Of a stretch of 64,000 bases of DNA, positions 18,879 to 27,585 are shown in pieces; position 1 is the stretch's first letter; each line of letters begins with the position of its first letter. The position numbers and the translations under genes are program-made. The DNA is taken from contig NZ_SCVD01000021.1 in the NCBI RefSeq assembly GCF_004297125.1, positions 248,001 through 312,000 on the forward strand, in the 5' to 3' direction. The notes under the pieces are model-generated. The model did no database searches. It was not told the DNA's origin and saw nothing but the letters and a program-made list of their open reading frames with translations. The DNA comes from Phenylobacterium sp. (GTDB lineage Bacteria; Pseudomonadota; Alphaproteobacteria; Caulobacterales; Caulobacteraceae).

Positions 18879-21365
18879 TCAGTCCTCGTCGCTGCCGATC
18901 GGCATGCCGGGGGGCGCCTCGGGACGGCGCTTGGGCTGGGCCAGAACGCGGACCAGCTCCTCCTTGTCCTGCAGCAGCTTGGCCAGGGTCAGCTTGTGCG
19001 CCCGCTCGGACGCCGCCTCGGCGCTGTTCGGACGACTGTCCGGGCCACGGGCCGGCGGCGCGTTGCGGGCGACGTCGGCCTGGGACTTCAGGCGCGCGGC
19101 TAGGTCGTCCAGGCGCACGCTGATTTCGGCCTTGGCCGCCGGCGAGACGTCGGGCCGCCGGGTCACGGCCGCCAGCTCCAGAACGGTGCGGGTCTGAATC
19201 CGGCGCGCGACCTCGGCCAGCCTGCCAGCCGACGGCGCAAGGAAGGCCTGGGTCAGCAACCGGTCCACCACCTCGCCCACGCCGGGCTGGTTCGGGTCGC
19301 GCCGGTGCTGGTCGGTGAGCCGGGCCAGGCGGTCGGGCGCGAGCAAGGCGTCCAGCACCATGCCCGCGCCCACGTCCGCGGCGGTCAGGGCGTCGAACAC
19401 CGGGCCGCCCGCGCCGTCGAACACCTCAATCTGGTACTGCCGGTCGGTGTCGCCCGACTGGCCGGAGGACATGAGCGGGATCAGCGCCTCCGGCGTGTCC
19501 AGCGCATCCGGCGTCATGGCCGCCAGCAGGCCCGACAGGGCGGCCCGCTGCGCGGCGGCCGGCGCCAGGGCGGCGCTCGCGGCCGGGTCACCTTTCACCG
19601 CATAGCTGAAATCCACCCCGCCCAGCACCTTGGCCGCAGCCTCGAGCTGGTAGCGGTGCAGCAGATAGACCGGGACATACTTGCGCTTGAGCGCCTGGGC
19701 CGCCTCACCGGGGCGCAACGCCTGCGGGCCGAAGCGGTCGATGGCCACCCGGCGCACCGCCATGACCCTGGCCAGCTCGGCGACCGGGTCGGCCCCGTCG
19801 TCCCAGATCGCGCCATGCGGCTGGCCTGAGCCCACCGGGCGCGCGTCCGGGTCGGCGGCATAGCGCAGGGTCTCGGCGGCCTTCTTCGCCTTGGCGGCCG
19901 GATCGCCGTCGCCATAGAGCCAGTCGACGATGAAGTCGTCCCATTTGCCGACTCCGACCCCGTAGGCGTCGGTGAGGTCGAGGGCGCCGTTGGTCAGCTT
20001 CACCCGCGGCGCCGGGTAGTCCATGACCGAGGCGCGGTCCTGGCTGGAGGCGGCGAAGTTGTGCGCGAAGCCCAGGGAGTGCCCGACCTCGTGCGCCGAA
20101 AGCTGGCGGATCCGCGCCAGCGACACCTGGACCGGGTCGTTCGGCCCGCCCTTGCCGCTCTGGTCGGCGCCCACCAGGCCTTCGAAGATCAGCATGTCCT
20201 GCCGCACGCGCAGCGAGCCCAGCAGGACCGAGCCCTTGACGATCTCCCCGGTGCGCGGATCGGCGACCGCCTGGCCATAGGACCAGCCGCGGGTGGCGCG
20301 GTTGACCCAGTTGATGACGTTGTACCGGACGTCCAGCGGATCGGCGCCTTCCGGCAAGATCTCGACACGGTAGGCGTCCTTGTAGCCCGCCTTCTCGAAG
20401 GCCGTGGCCCACCACTGGGCGCCTTCCTGGAGAGCGGTGCGGATCGGCTCGGGCGCGGCCCGGTCCACGTAGAAGACGATCGGCTTCCTGACCGTCGAGA
20501 CCGCGGCGGCCGGGTCGGTCTTCTCCAGGCGGAAGCGCACGGCCAGCCGCTGGACGATGTCCTGGTCGAGCGGGGCGGCGTAGTCGAGCACGATGCGGTC
20601 GAAGGCGCCCGAGCGCGGATCGAAGGCGCGCGGCTGGAAGCCCGGCTCGGGCAGCTTCACCAGGCTGTGGCGGACGGTCAGGGTGATGAGTTTCGGGTCC
20701 GGAGCGATGTTGCGTGTCTCCGCCCCCGGCGTGTCCGAGGCGTAGGTCTGCAGCGCTTCGAACTCGACGTTCTCGGGGAACACCTTCACCGCCGAAGGCT
20801 CGACCATCGAGAGGTCGCTCACGGCCTTGTAGCCGGGCTCTCCGGACTGCTTCAGGGCGTCGGCGATCCCCATCACGTCGCGGGTCAGGAAGGACGACAG
20901 GTCCACCACCAACCGGCCGTCGGCCAGGGTCCCCTCGATCTTGCCGGCCCAGACCACCGAGGTGGCGAAGGCCTCGCGCGCGGCGGCCTGTTCGGCGGCG
21001 GGCGCGCCGGCGGCGCGGAAACGGGGGTTCTCGAACTCGGCCAGCACCTTGCCGCCCACCCGGCGGAAGGCCAGCACCTGGGTGTCGCCCAGCCGGGCCC
21101 GGTCCAGCCCCACGGGCGCCGAGCCCAGGCCGGTCTTCAGCGCCGAGACGTACAGATAGCGCCCGGCGATCCCGTCCTTGTCCGGCGCGGGCAGCGCGAC
21201 CAGCACCCGGCCCTTGGCGGCGTCCACATAGACCGGGACCAGGCCGTCCTGGCGGCTAAGGCCCGCCACCGCATCGGCGGGCGAGGCCTTGTCCTTCGCC
21301 GCCATCGCGGGCCCCGCGGCCAACAACGCCAGCGCCGCGGCGCAGCCCAACCAAGCTCTCTTCAC
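18879..21365 (-). CDS. Exported zinc-dependent metalloprotease (DUF5117/DUF4953 type)
   Basis: 828 residues from a GTG at 21365; MKRAWLGCAAALALLAAGPAMAA is a signal peptide. The N-terminal half matches the DUF5117 region (FLTRDVMGIADALKQ, ITLTVRHSLVKLPE, MVEPSAVKVFPENVEFEALQTY). The active site is the extended zinc motif HEVGHSLGFAHNF near residue 425, preceded by the DUF5117-family tract WSYGQAVADPRTGEI and followed by MDYPAPR. The C-terminal third is helical, ending in a charged tail. Probably a periplasmic or surface protease of unknown substrate. Monocistronic, convergent with lysK and divergent from the MerR gene. Confidence 0.85.
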   Translation of the reverse strand: MKRAWLGCAAALALLAAGPAMAAKDKASPADAVAGLSRQDGLVPVYVDAAKGRVLVALPAPDKDGIAGRYLYVSALKTGLGSAPVGLDRARLGDTQVLAFRRVGGKVLAEFENPRFRAAGAPAAEQAAAREAFATSVVWAGKIEGTLADGRLVVDLSSFLTRDVMGIADALKQSGEPGYKAVSDLSMVEPSAVKVFPENVEFEALQTYASDTPGAETRNIAPDPKLITLTVRHSLVKLPEPGFQPRAFDPRSGAFDRIVLDYAAPLDQDIVQRLAVRFRLEKTDPAAAVSTVRKPIVFYVDRAAPEPIRTALQEGAQWWATAFEKAGYKDAYRVEILPEGADPLDVRYNVINWVNRATRGWSYGQAVADPRTGEIVKGSVLLGSLRVRQDMLIFEGLVGADQSGKGGPNDPVQVSLARIRQLSAHEVGHSLGFAHNFAASSQDRASVMDYPAPRVKLTNGALDLTDAYGVGVGKWDDFIVDWLYGDGDPAAKAKKAAETLRYAADPDARPVGSGQPHGAIWDDGADPVAELARVMAVRRVAIDRFGPQALRPGEAAQALKRKYVPVYLLHRYQLEAAAKVLGGVDFSYAVKGDPAASAALAPAAAQRAALSGLLAAMTPDALDTPEALIPLMSSGQSGDTDRQYQIEVFDGAGGPVFDALTAADVGAGMVLDALLAPDRLARLTDQHRRDPNQPGVGEVVDRLLTQAFLAPSAGRLAEVARRIQTRTVLELAAVTRRPDVSPAAKAEISVRLDDLAARLKSQADVARNAPPARGPDSRPNSAEAASERAHKLTLAKLLQDKEELVRVLAQPKRRPEAPPGMPIGSDED

Positions 21366-21487
21366 GGCGATCCCCTCGACGACCAGGCGGCGAAGCTAGC
21401 GACGCGACGCGCCGCCTGCCAGACCCCTCGCGCCAACAGGCCGCCCCAATTGGGGTGATGCTCCGCGCGAACGGTTTTCGCGAGGCT

Positions 21488-21505
21488 GTTCACTCCAGAG
21501 TGAAC
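21488..21505. promoter_or_regulatory. Perfect palindrome, candidate operator
   Basis: GTTCACT - CCAG - AGTGAAC: two perfect 7-bp arms with a 4-base centre, in the divergent intergenic region between the metalloprotease and the MerR gene. The symmetry suits a homodimeric repressor. No gene adjoins that obviously matches it. Confidence 0.45.
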
Positions 21506-21516
21506 GCCGGTGTCCC

Positions 21517-21561
21517 TTGACGTAAACGGAAAGCTGGACCACCATAGTTATCAACGATAAC
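21517..21561 (+). promoter_or_regulatory. Putative MerR-controlled promoter with LiuR-like box and palindrome
   Basis: A TTGACG hexamer at 21517-21522 begins TTGACGTAAACGGAAA (21517-21532), which resembles the near-palindromic boxes of LiuR-type MerR regulators of acyl-CoA catabolism. CATAGT at 21543-21548 is a possible -10 with a 20-bp spacer; long spacers are the hallmark of MerR-activated promoters. A second perfect palindrome GTTATC-AAC-GATAAC lies at 21547-21561. The downstream MerR gene has AGGGAGG as ribosome binding site. Autoregulation of the MerR - acyl-CoA dehydrogenase operon is inferred. Confidence 0.45.
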
Positions 21562-21578
21562 TCAGGGAGGACGTCAAA

Positions 21579-22046
21579 ATGCCCACCGATCTGCGCCGTC
21601 CGGCCCGGACCTATACGATCCGGCAGCTGTGCCTCGAATTCAAATGCACGCCCCGCGCGCTCCGCTTCTATGAGGACAAGGGCCTGCTGAACCCGGCCCG
21701 CGACGGGATGAACCGCGTCTACACCTACCGCGACCGCGGCCGCCTGGTGCTGATCCTGCGCGGCAAGCGTGTCGGCCTGTCGCTCAGTGAGATCGGCGAG
21801 ATCCTCGACCTCTACGAGGCCGACGATTCCGGCGTCCAGCAGGCGGCCAAGAGCCTGCGGAAGTTCCAGGAACGCATCGTCGCCCTGGAGCAGCAGAAGA
21901 AGGACATCGACGACGCCATCGGCCAACTCGAGCAGGGCATCGCCGCCATGGAACGGCGCCTGACCGAGACCCGCCCCGACCTGCTCCCCCGCGCCGCCGA
22001 CTACGACCAGATGCTGCGCCGCCAGCTGGATGGTGTGGAGGCCTGA
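21579..22046 (+). CDS. MerR-family transcriptional regulator
   Basis: 155 residues from an ATG preceded by AGGGAGG. The N-terminal winged helix-turn-helix is clear (YTIRQLCLEFKCTPRALRFYEDKGLLNPARDGMNRVYTYRDRGRLVLILRGKRVG), followed by LSLSEIGEILDLY and a long dimerisation coiled coil (about residues 88-135, KFQERIVALEQQKKDIDDAIGQLEQ). No Cys cluster is seen, so it does not sense metal in the usual way. It lies 49 bp upstream of an acyl-CoA dehydrogenase gene on the same strand and resembles regulators that control branched-chain or fatty acyl-CoA degradation; the effector is probably a CoA ester (inference). Confidence 0.85.
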   Translation: MPTDLRRPARTYTIRQLCLEFKCTPRALRFYEDKGLLNPARDGMNRVYTYRDRGRLVLILRGKRVGLSLSEIGEILDLYEADDSGVQQAAKSLRKFQERIVALEQQKKDIDDAIGQLEQGIAAMERRLTETRPDLLPRAADYDQMLRRQLDGVEA

Positions 22047-22095
22047 CGCCGGGCCTGATAGCAGTGCGCCAAAGCTCTAACGCTTCGGAGTCCGC

Positions 22096-23880
22096 ATGAC
22101 CTACCAGGCCCCCGTCCGGGACTACGCCTTCCTGCTGCGCGATGTGCTGCAGCTCGAGCGCTACGCCAACCTGCCGGCCTTCGCCGACGCCTCGATGGAC
22201 ACCATCGACGCCATCCTGGAGGAGGCGGGCAAGTTCACCTCCGAGGTGCTCGCGCCGCTGAACAGCGTGGGCGACAAGCAGGGCTGCGTCTGGAGCCCGG
22301 ACTTCACAGTCAAGACGCCCGACGGCTTCAAGGACGCCTACGCCAAGCTGGTGGAGGGCGGCTGGCCCGCTCTGGGCTCGGACCCCGCCTACGGCGGCCA
22401 GGGCCTGCCGCACGTGGTCAACGTGGCCTTCTCCGAGATGAGCTCCTCGGCGAACATGGCCTTTTCCATGTACCCGGGCCTGACCCACGGCGCCTATTCG
22501 GCGATCCACGTCGGCGGCAACCAGGAGCAGAAGGACCTGTACCTGCCCAAGCTGGCCTCGTTCCAATGGGCGGGCACCATGAACCTGACCGAGCCGCACT
22601 GCGGCACGGATCTTGGTCTCTTGCGCACCAAGGCCGTTCCGAACGGCGACGGGACCTATAGGATCTCCGGCCAGAAGATCTGGATTTCCGGCGGCGAGCA
22701 GGACCTGACCGAGAACATCGTCCACCTGGTGCTGGCCCGGATCGAGGGCGCCCCCCAGGGCACCCGAGGCATCAGCCTGTTCATCGTGCCGAAGTTCATC
22801 CCCGACGCCGACGGCAATCCGGGCGAGCGCAACGCGGTCAAGTGCCTGGGCCTTGAAGAAAAGATGGGCATCCACGGCAACGCCACCTGCGTGATCAGCC
22901 ACGAGGAGGCGACCGGCTGGCTGATCGGCGAGGAGAACCGCGGCCTGAACCTGATGTTCGTGATGATGAACGAAGCGCGGCTGGGGGTGGGCCTGCAAGG
23001 GATCGCCCAGGCCGAGGCCGCCTACCAGGCCGCCGCGGCGTTCGCGAAGGACCGGCTGCAGGGCCGCTCGCTCACCGGCCCGAAGAACCCCGACGGCCCC
23101 GCCGACCCGATCATCGTCCACCCCGACGTGCGCCGGATGCTGATGGACGCCAGGGCCCTCGTCGAGGGCGGCCGCGCCTTCATGGCCTGGACCGCGCTCC
23201 ACGGCGACCTCAGCCACGCCAGCCCGGACGAGGCCGTTCAGCAGAAGGGCCGCGACTACATGGCGCTGCTGACGCCGGTGGTGAAGGCGTTCCTCACCGA
23301 CCGCGGCTTCCAGGTCTGCTCCGACGCCATGCAGGTCCACGGCGGTTCGGGCTTCACCGAGCATTTCCCCGTCAGCCAGTACCTGCGCGACGTCCGCATC
23401 GCCCTGATCTACGAGGGCACGAACGGGATCCAGGCGCTGGACCTGGTCGGGCGCAAGCTGGCGGCCGACGGCGGCCGCGGGGTGATGAGCTTCTTCGCCG
23501 AGCTGGACGGCTTCATCGAAGGCGAGAGCGACGCTGCCATGAAGCCGTTCGTCGAAGGCCTCGCTAAGGCCAAGGCCGAGCTGCAGGAGGCCACCATGTG
23601 GCTGATGCAGAACGGCCTAGCCAACCCCGACAACGCCGGGGCGGCCTCCACGGACTATCTGCACCTCTTCGGCCTGACGGCGCTCGCCTACATGTGGTCG
23701 CTGCAGGCCAAGGCGGCGCTGGCCCGCATCGCCGGCGGCGACAAGGACCCCTTCTACGAGACCAAGCTCACCATCGGCCGCTACTACATCGAGCGCATCC
23801 TGCCGGAGACCTCCGGCCATCTCGCGAAGCTGAAGACCGGCTCCGAACTGATGATGAAGCTGCCGGCGGAGGCGTTCTGA
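22096..23880 (+). CDS. Acyl-CoA dehydrogenase with C-terminal extension
   Basis: 594 residues, longer than the ~390 of classic acyl-CoA dehydrogenases. The N-terminal segment APVRDYAFLLRDVLQLERY and the C-terminal ~130 residues are the extra regions of the FadE/DmdC-like group. Between them is the normal core: substrate and FAD contacts TMNLTEPHCGTDLG and ISGQKIWISGGE, MGIHGNATCVISHEEATGWLIGE, and VHGGSGFTEHFPVSQYLRDVRIALIYEGTNGIQALDLVGRKL, where the Glu of YEGTNG is the catalytic base. It oxidises acyl-CoA to enoyl-CoA with ETF as acceptor. Its stop overlaps the OsmC gene start (TGATG), and a MerR regulator gene precedes it. Confidence 0.92.
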   Translation: MTYQAPVRDYAFLLRDVLQLERYANLPAFADASMDTIDAILEEAGKFTSEVLAPLNSVGDKQGCVWSPDFTVKTPDGFKDAYAKLVEGGWPALGSDPAYGGQGLPHVVNVAFSEMSSSANMAFSMYPGLTHGAYSAIHVGGNQEQKDLYLPKLASFQWAGTMNLTEPHCGTDLGLLRTKAVPNGDGTYRISGQKIWISGGEQDLTENIVHLVLARIEGAPQGTRGISLFIVPKFIPDADGNPGERNAVKCLGLEEKMGIHGNATCVISHEEATGWLIGEENRGLNLMFVMMNEARLGVGLQGIAQAEAAYQAAAAFAKDRLQGRSLTGPKNPDGPADPIIVHPDVRRMLMDARALVEGGRAFMAWTALHGDLSHASPDEAVQQKGRDYMALLTPVVKAFLTDRGFQVCSDAMQVHGGSGFTEHFPVSQYLRDVRIALIYEGTNGIQALDLVGRKLAADGGRGVMSFFAELDGFIEGESDAAMKPFVEGLAKAKAELQEATMWLMQNGLANPDNAGAASTDYLHLFGLTALAYMWSLQAKAALARIAGGDKDPFYETKLTIGRYYIERILPETSGHLAKLKTGSELMMKLPAEAF

Positions 23881-24344
23881 TGGCGACCTATCGCGCGACG
23901 ATCGACTGGGCGCTGAAGGACGGCGAGGACTTCGCGAACGGCCGCTACAGCCGCGGCCACACGGTGAGCTTCAGCGAGCATGTGGTTCCCGCCACCGCCT
24001 CGCATCATGTCGTCGGCAAGTGGGCGGCGCCGGGCGCCGTGGACCCCGAGGAGATGCTGGTCGCCTCGCTCTCCAACTGCCACATGCTGACCTTCCTGCA
24101 TGTGGCGCGGCTGAAGGGTTTCGTCATCACCCGCTACCGCGACGCGGCCGAGGGGGTGATGGAGAAGAACGCCGAAGGCCGCATGGCCGTCACCCGGGTC
24201 ACGCTTCGACCCGAGATCACCTACGCCGGCCGCCGTCCCACCGACGCCGAGCGCGACCAAATGCACCACGAAGCCCACGAGGAGTGCTTCATCGCCAATT
24301 CGGTGAAGACCGAGGTGGTGGTGGAAGAGGTTGCGGCGGCCTGA
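23880..24344 (+). CDS. OsmC/Ohr-family protein
   Basis: 154 residues; the ATG at 23880 overlaps the acyl-CoA dehydrogenase stop by one base. The two conserved cysteines of the OsmC peroxidase fold are present: Cys67 in LSNCHMLTFLH and Cys136 in HEECFIANSV. In OsmC/Ohr proteins these reduce organic hydroperoxides. The sequence is closer to the generic OsmC-like group found with acyl-CoA dehydrogenases than to Ohr itself. The position suggests protection against lipid peroxides formed during fatty acyl oxidation, or another CoA-linked thiol reaction (inference). Confidence 0.85.
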   Translation: MATYRATIDWALKDGEDFANGRYSRGHTVSFSEHVVPATASHHVVGKWAAPGAVDPEEMLVASLSNCHMLTFLHVARLKGFVITRYRDAAEGVMEKNAEGRMAVTRVTLRPEITYAGRRPTDAERDQMHHEAHEECFIANSVKTEVVVEEVAAA

Positions 24345-24355
24345 GCCGCCCTCCA

Positions 24356-24467
24356 CTCGTCATCCCACGGCCGTGCAGCGGACCGTGAGACCAAAGCGGG
24401 CGCGCCACATCCCGGGACTCAGTTTGGGTCCCCCGGATCAGCCTTCGGCCGACCGTGGGATGACGAG
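24356..24467. repeat. 112-bp MITE-like palindromic element (family 2)
   Basis: Bounded by perfect 15-bp terminal inverted repeats: CTCGTCATCCCACGG at 24356-24370 and CCGTGGGATGACGAG at 24453-24467. The right half contains a small hairpin around CAGCCTTCGGC. The element begins 11 bp after the OsmC stop and covers the last codons of the vsr gene on the other strand. A shorter relative with the same right half lies at 63901-63942. Confidence 0.85.
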
Positions 24468-24895
24468 GTGAGGAGTTGGCCAAGCCGCGCCTCCAGCGCC
24501 GCCGCGTCCTTCAGGTCGCATTCCCAGATCGTTTCGACGCGCCAGCCGAGCGCGACCAGCGCCTCGGCGGACCGGGTGTCGCGCGCCGCGTTCCGCCCGA
24601 CCTTGGCGACCCAGTATTCGCGGTTGGCCTTGGGCACCCGGCTGCCGCGCGCGCAGTCGTGGCCGTGCCAGAAGCAGCCGTGGACGAAGAGCGCCAGCTT
24701 GCGGCCGGGCATGACGATGTCGGGACTGCCAGGCAGATCCTTTCGATGAAGACGATAGCGGGCGCCGAGCCTCGTCAGCGCCCGGCGCACCGTCATCTCC
24801 GGCGTCGTATTCCGCCCCTTCACCCGCCGCATGACGGCGGAGCGCTTCTCGGACGAGTAGACGTCCGTCGTTTTCGCCAGAGTTGGGCCGCTCAC
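24419..24895 (-). CDS. vsr: Very short patch repair endonuclease (Vsr)
   Basis: 158 residues from a GTG at 24893-24895 that overlaps the cysK stop (GTGA). The Vsr fold is clear: [23 protein letters not shown], the metal-binding [25 protein letters not shown] (Asp59 equals the catalytic Asp; a His/Cys zinc site follows) and [15 protein letters not shown], then [13 protein letters not shown]. Vsr nicks 5' of the T in T:G mismatches created by deamination of 5-methylcytosine. A cytosine methyltransferase gene lies two genes upstream in the same direction. Residues from about 143 to the end ([15 protein letters not shown]) are encoded by the 112-bp repeat element, so the native C-terminus has been replaced or extended. 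Confidence 0.9.
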   Translation of the reverse strand: MSGPTLAKTTDVYSSEKRSAVMRRVKGRNTTPEMTVRRALTRLGARYRLHRKDLPGSPDIVMPGRKLALFVHGCFWHGHDCARGSRVPKANREYWVAKVGRNAARDTRSAEALVALGWRVETIWECDLKDAAALEARLGQLLTSSSHGRPKADPGDPN

Positions 24896-25884
24896 AGCCC
24901 GTCGAACAGCGCCGTGGAGATGTAGCGCTCGGCGAAGCTGGGGATGATGGCGACGATCAGCTTGCCGGCCATGTCGTCGCGACTGGCGATCTCGAAGGCG
25001 GCGGTGAGCGCGGCGCCGGACGAGATGCCGACCGGAATGCCCTCCTCCTTGGCCACGCGGCGGGCCATGGCGAAGCTGTCGTCGTTCGACACCTGGACGA
25101 TGTCGTCGATGATGCCGCGATCGAGGATCGAGGGGACGAAGCCCGCGCCGATGCCCTGAATCTTGTGCGGCCCGGGCGTGCCGCCGGACAGCACCGGCGA
25201 GGCCTCGGGCTCGACGGCGACCATGCGGATCGACGGCTTCTTGGCCTTCAGCACCTGGCCGACGCCGGTGATGGTGCCGCCTGTTCCCACGCCAGAGATG
25301 ACGGCATCAACGCGGCCCTCGGTGTCGTTCCAGATCTCCTGGGCCGTGGACACGCGGTGGATCAACGGGTTGGCGACGTTGTCGAACTGTTGCGGCATCA
25401 CCGCGCCCGGCGTGGCCTCGACGATCTCGCGGGCGCGGGCCACGGCGCCGGCCATGCCTTTCTCGGCCGCCGTCAGCTCCAGGGTGGCGCCCAGGATCAG
25501 CAGCATCTTGCGCCGCTCCATGGACATGCTCTCGGGCATGACCAGGGTGATCTTGTAGCCCTTGGCGGCGGCCACGAAGGCAAGGGCGATGCCGGTGTTG
25601 CCCGAGGTGGGCTCGACGATGCGGCCGCCGGGCTTCAGCAGGCCCTTGGCCTCGAGGTATTCGATCATCGCCACGCCGATCCGGTCCTTGACCGAGGCCA
25701 GCGGATTGAAGAATTCCAGCTTGGCGACCACCTCGCCCTTGGGCTTCAGGGCCGCGGTCAGGTGCGGCAGGCGCACCAGCGGGGTATCGCCGATCAGGTC
25801 CAGGACCGAGTCATAGATCCTGCCCCGGCCGGAGCGCTTGAAACGTTCGGCCGTGTAGACCTTGTCGGGAGTGGCGTCGTCCAT
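24892..25884 (-). CDS. cysK: Cysteine synthase A (O-acetylserine sulfhydrylase)
   Basis: 330 residues. The PLP lysine is in [11 protein letters not shown] (Lys66); [20 protein letters not shown] is the O-acetylserine-binding loop and [17 protein letters not shown] binds the PLP phosphate. The C-terminal [13 protein letters not shown] carries the serine contacting the PLP ring. The enzyme makes cysteine from O-acetylserine and sulfide. A ~20-residue N-terminal extension precedes the first conserved strand and is polar, not a signal peptide. It sits between a cytosine methyltransferase gene (88 bp upstream) and vsr (overlapping downstream), an arrangement with no functional logic except shared transcription. 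Confidence 0.95.
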   Translation of the reverse strand: MDDATPDKVYTAERFKRSGRGRIYDSVLDLIGDTPLVRLPHLTAALKPKGEVVAKLEFFNPLASVKDRIGVAMIEYLEAKGLLKPGGRIVEPTSGNTGIALAFVAAAKGYKITLVMPESMSMERRKMLLILGATLELTAAEKGMAGAVARAREIVEATPGAVMPQQFDNVANPLIHRVSTAQEIWNDTEGRVDAVISGVGTGGTITGVGQVLKAKKPSIRMVAVEPEASPVLSGGTPGPHKIQGIGAGFVPSILDRGIIDDIVQVSNDDSFAMARRVAKEEGIPVGISSGAALTAAFEIASRDDMAGKLIVAIIPSFAERYISTALFDGL

Positions 25885-25972
25885 CGCGGACCTCTCGGGC
25901 TTGAATTCGCCGCGAACCCTAATCCTTCCGAGACGGATTGGAAGCTGGCGCGCGATGGCGCCGCTTATAGAT

Positions 25973-27094
25973 TTACTCTGCGGCCATGACCGCGGCGGGC
26001 CTCAGCAGGGGCTCCAGCAGTTCGGCGGCCAGCCAGCGCACCACGGGAACGGCCACGCCGTCGCCGGCGACATGCAAGGCGCCGGTGGTGGTGCGGGGCA
26101 GGCTATAGCTGTCGGGCAGCCCCATCAGGCGCGCGGCCTCCCGCGGGCTGAGCAGGCGCGAGCGGACGGCGCCATCCTCCACGACCACGATCGCCTGGCG
26201 CGACGAGCCGCCGCGCGGCGTGCGCAGGCAGCCCGCCAGCCCGTCGAAGCGGACCTCGGCGCGCTGGGTCGGCCGGCCGGCCTCCATCCGGGTGCGGCGG
26301 AACACGGCCCCCACCGCGCGGCCGGTGACGGCGGCCAGGCGGGCGCGATGCAACGGGCCCATCAGGCCGGTGAGCCGCTCCGTCGCGTCCGGCGAGTGCC
26401 AGGCCACGGCGTCGTCCGGCTCCAGCACGGCGGCCAGGTCGGTGTTGCGGGCCGGAGGCGCCGCCAGCCGCCACCAGACCCAGTTCGCCGCGACCTCGGC
26501 CGACAGGGCGGCGTGGGCGGCCTTCACGGCGCGGGTCTGGAAGGGGCTCTCGCCGGTCAGGTGGACAGGCGCCTCGCGCGCGGCGACCACGAACACCCGG
26601 GGCCGCGACTGGGGCAGCACGGTCGCCGCGTCGATCTCCAGCGCCCCGAAACGGTAGCCCCGCGCGCCCAGGGCCGCGCCCAGGGCCGCGAAGTCCGCCC
26701 CGCCGTGCGAGGTCAGCAGGCCGACGACATTCTCGATGACGAGGATCCGAGGCGCGCGGCCCGCGTCGTCCAGCGCCTCCATCAACCGCCAGAAGCCGAA
26801 GAAGGCGGACGAACGCCCGCCTTGCAGGCCGGCCCGACCGCCGGCCAGGCTGAAGTCCTGGCAGGGACTGGAGGCCCAGGCGAGGTCGGCGCAGCCCGGC
26901 AGGTCGCCGCCCGACAGCTTCCAGACGTCGCCCTCGTGGAAATGGTCCGCCGCGTCGGCGAAGTTGGCGCGGTACGTCGCGGCCTTCACCGGGTCGAAGT
27001 CGTTGGCGAAGGCGCAGGACCAGCCGGCGCCCAGCCCGATCCGAGCCATTCCGCCGCCGGCGAAGAACTCATAGAAGGTGAAAGGCCGCGCCAC
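25973..27094 (-). CDS. C5-cytosine DNA methyltransferase (orphan, Dcm-like)
   Basis: 373 residues from a GTG at 27092-27094. Conserved motifs in order: [16 protein letters not shown] (motif I, SAM), [12 protein letters not shown] with catalytic Cys78 (motif IV), [14 protein letters not shown] with Glu121 (motif VI), [13 protein letters not shown] (motif VIII), a variable target-recognition region with [33 protein letters not shown], and motif X near [14 protein letters not shown]. It makes 5-methylcytosine at a site that cannot be read from sequence. No restriction endonuclease gene is nearby, but vsr lies downstream, as with E. coli dcm-vsr, so it is probably a solitary methylase. Confidence 0.92.
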   Translation of the reverse strand: MARPFTFYEFFAGGGMARIGLGAGWSCAFANDFDPVKAATYRANFADAADHFHEGDVWKLSGGDLPGCADLAWASSPCQDFSLAGGRAGLQGGRSSAFFGFWRLMEALDDAGRAPRILVIENVVGLLTSHGGADFAALGAALGARGYRFGALEIDAATVLPQSRPRVFVVAAREAPVHLTGESPFQTRAVKAAHAALSAEVAANWVWWRLAAPPARNTDLAAVLEPDDAVAWHSPDATERLTGLMGPLHRARLAAVTGRAVGAVFRRTRMEAGRPTQRAEVRFDGLAGCLRTPRGGSSRQAIVVVEDGAVRSRLLSPREAARLMGLPDSYSLPRTTTGALHVAGDGVAVPVVRWLAAELLEPLLRPAAVMAAE

Positions 27095-27132
27095 GGCATG
27101 GACGCTAGCGTGATTTGCGCCAAGATCGCGCG

Positions 27133-27585
27133 ATGAAGAGAATCCTGCTCCTCACCCCCCTGCTGGCCGCCCTGGCCGCCTGCCAGCCCCAGGCCCCGAA
27201 CGGCGAGCCCGCGCCGCCGCCGGCCGACGCGCCCGCGGCCGCACTTCCGGTCCAGCCGGCCAACATCGACATCTCCAAGCCGATCACCGCCCACGGGACC
27301 GAACCGTTCTGGGCCCTGAACATCGACGGCAAGGCCTTCAAGCTCACCCGGCCGGACCACCCGGACCTCGTCGCCGAGGCTCCTGGCGCCGCGATCGCGG
27401 AGGGCCGCGCCATCTGGGTCGCCAAGACCCCCGACGGCCAGCAGATGACCGTCACGCTCTATGCCAGCGAGTGCTCCGACGGGATGAGCGACCTGAAGTA
27501 CCCGCTGACGGTGGAGGTCGTGCTGGTGAACGAGAGCCTGCGGGGCTGCGCGGCGAAGACCGCCGAACTGCCGCGAGAGCCTTAG
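27133..27585 (+). CDS. Lipoprotein of the COG3650/YceK-like small envelope group
   Basis: 150 residues from the ATG at 27133. MKRILLLTPLLAALAAC is a lipoprotein signal with lipobox LAAC, followed by a Pro/Ala-rich linker (~residues 20-45) and a compact beta-rich domain: FWALNIDGKAFKLTRPDHPDLV, AIWVAKTPDGQQMTVTLYASECSDGMSDLKYPLTVEVVL and a Cys near the end. The two cysteines (ECSDG and RGCAA) may form a disulfide, a feature of small envelope proteins that resemble the membrane-integrity or COG3650 family. Function unknown. The next gene starts with GTG directly after the TAG stop. Confidence 0.7.
   Translation: MKRILLLTPLLAALAACQPQAPNGEPAPPPADAPAAALPVQPANIDISKPITAHGTEPFWALNIDGKAFKLTRPDHPDLVAEAPGAAIAEGRAIWVAKTPDGQQMTVTLYASECSDGMSDLKYPLTVEVVLVNESLRGCAAKTAELPREP

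Noticed and set aside
21784..23364. 526-residue frame antisense to the MerR and acyl-CoA dehydrogenase genes
   Set aside because: Overlaps two well-supported genes and carries no motif.
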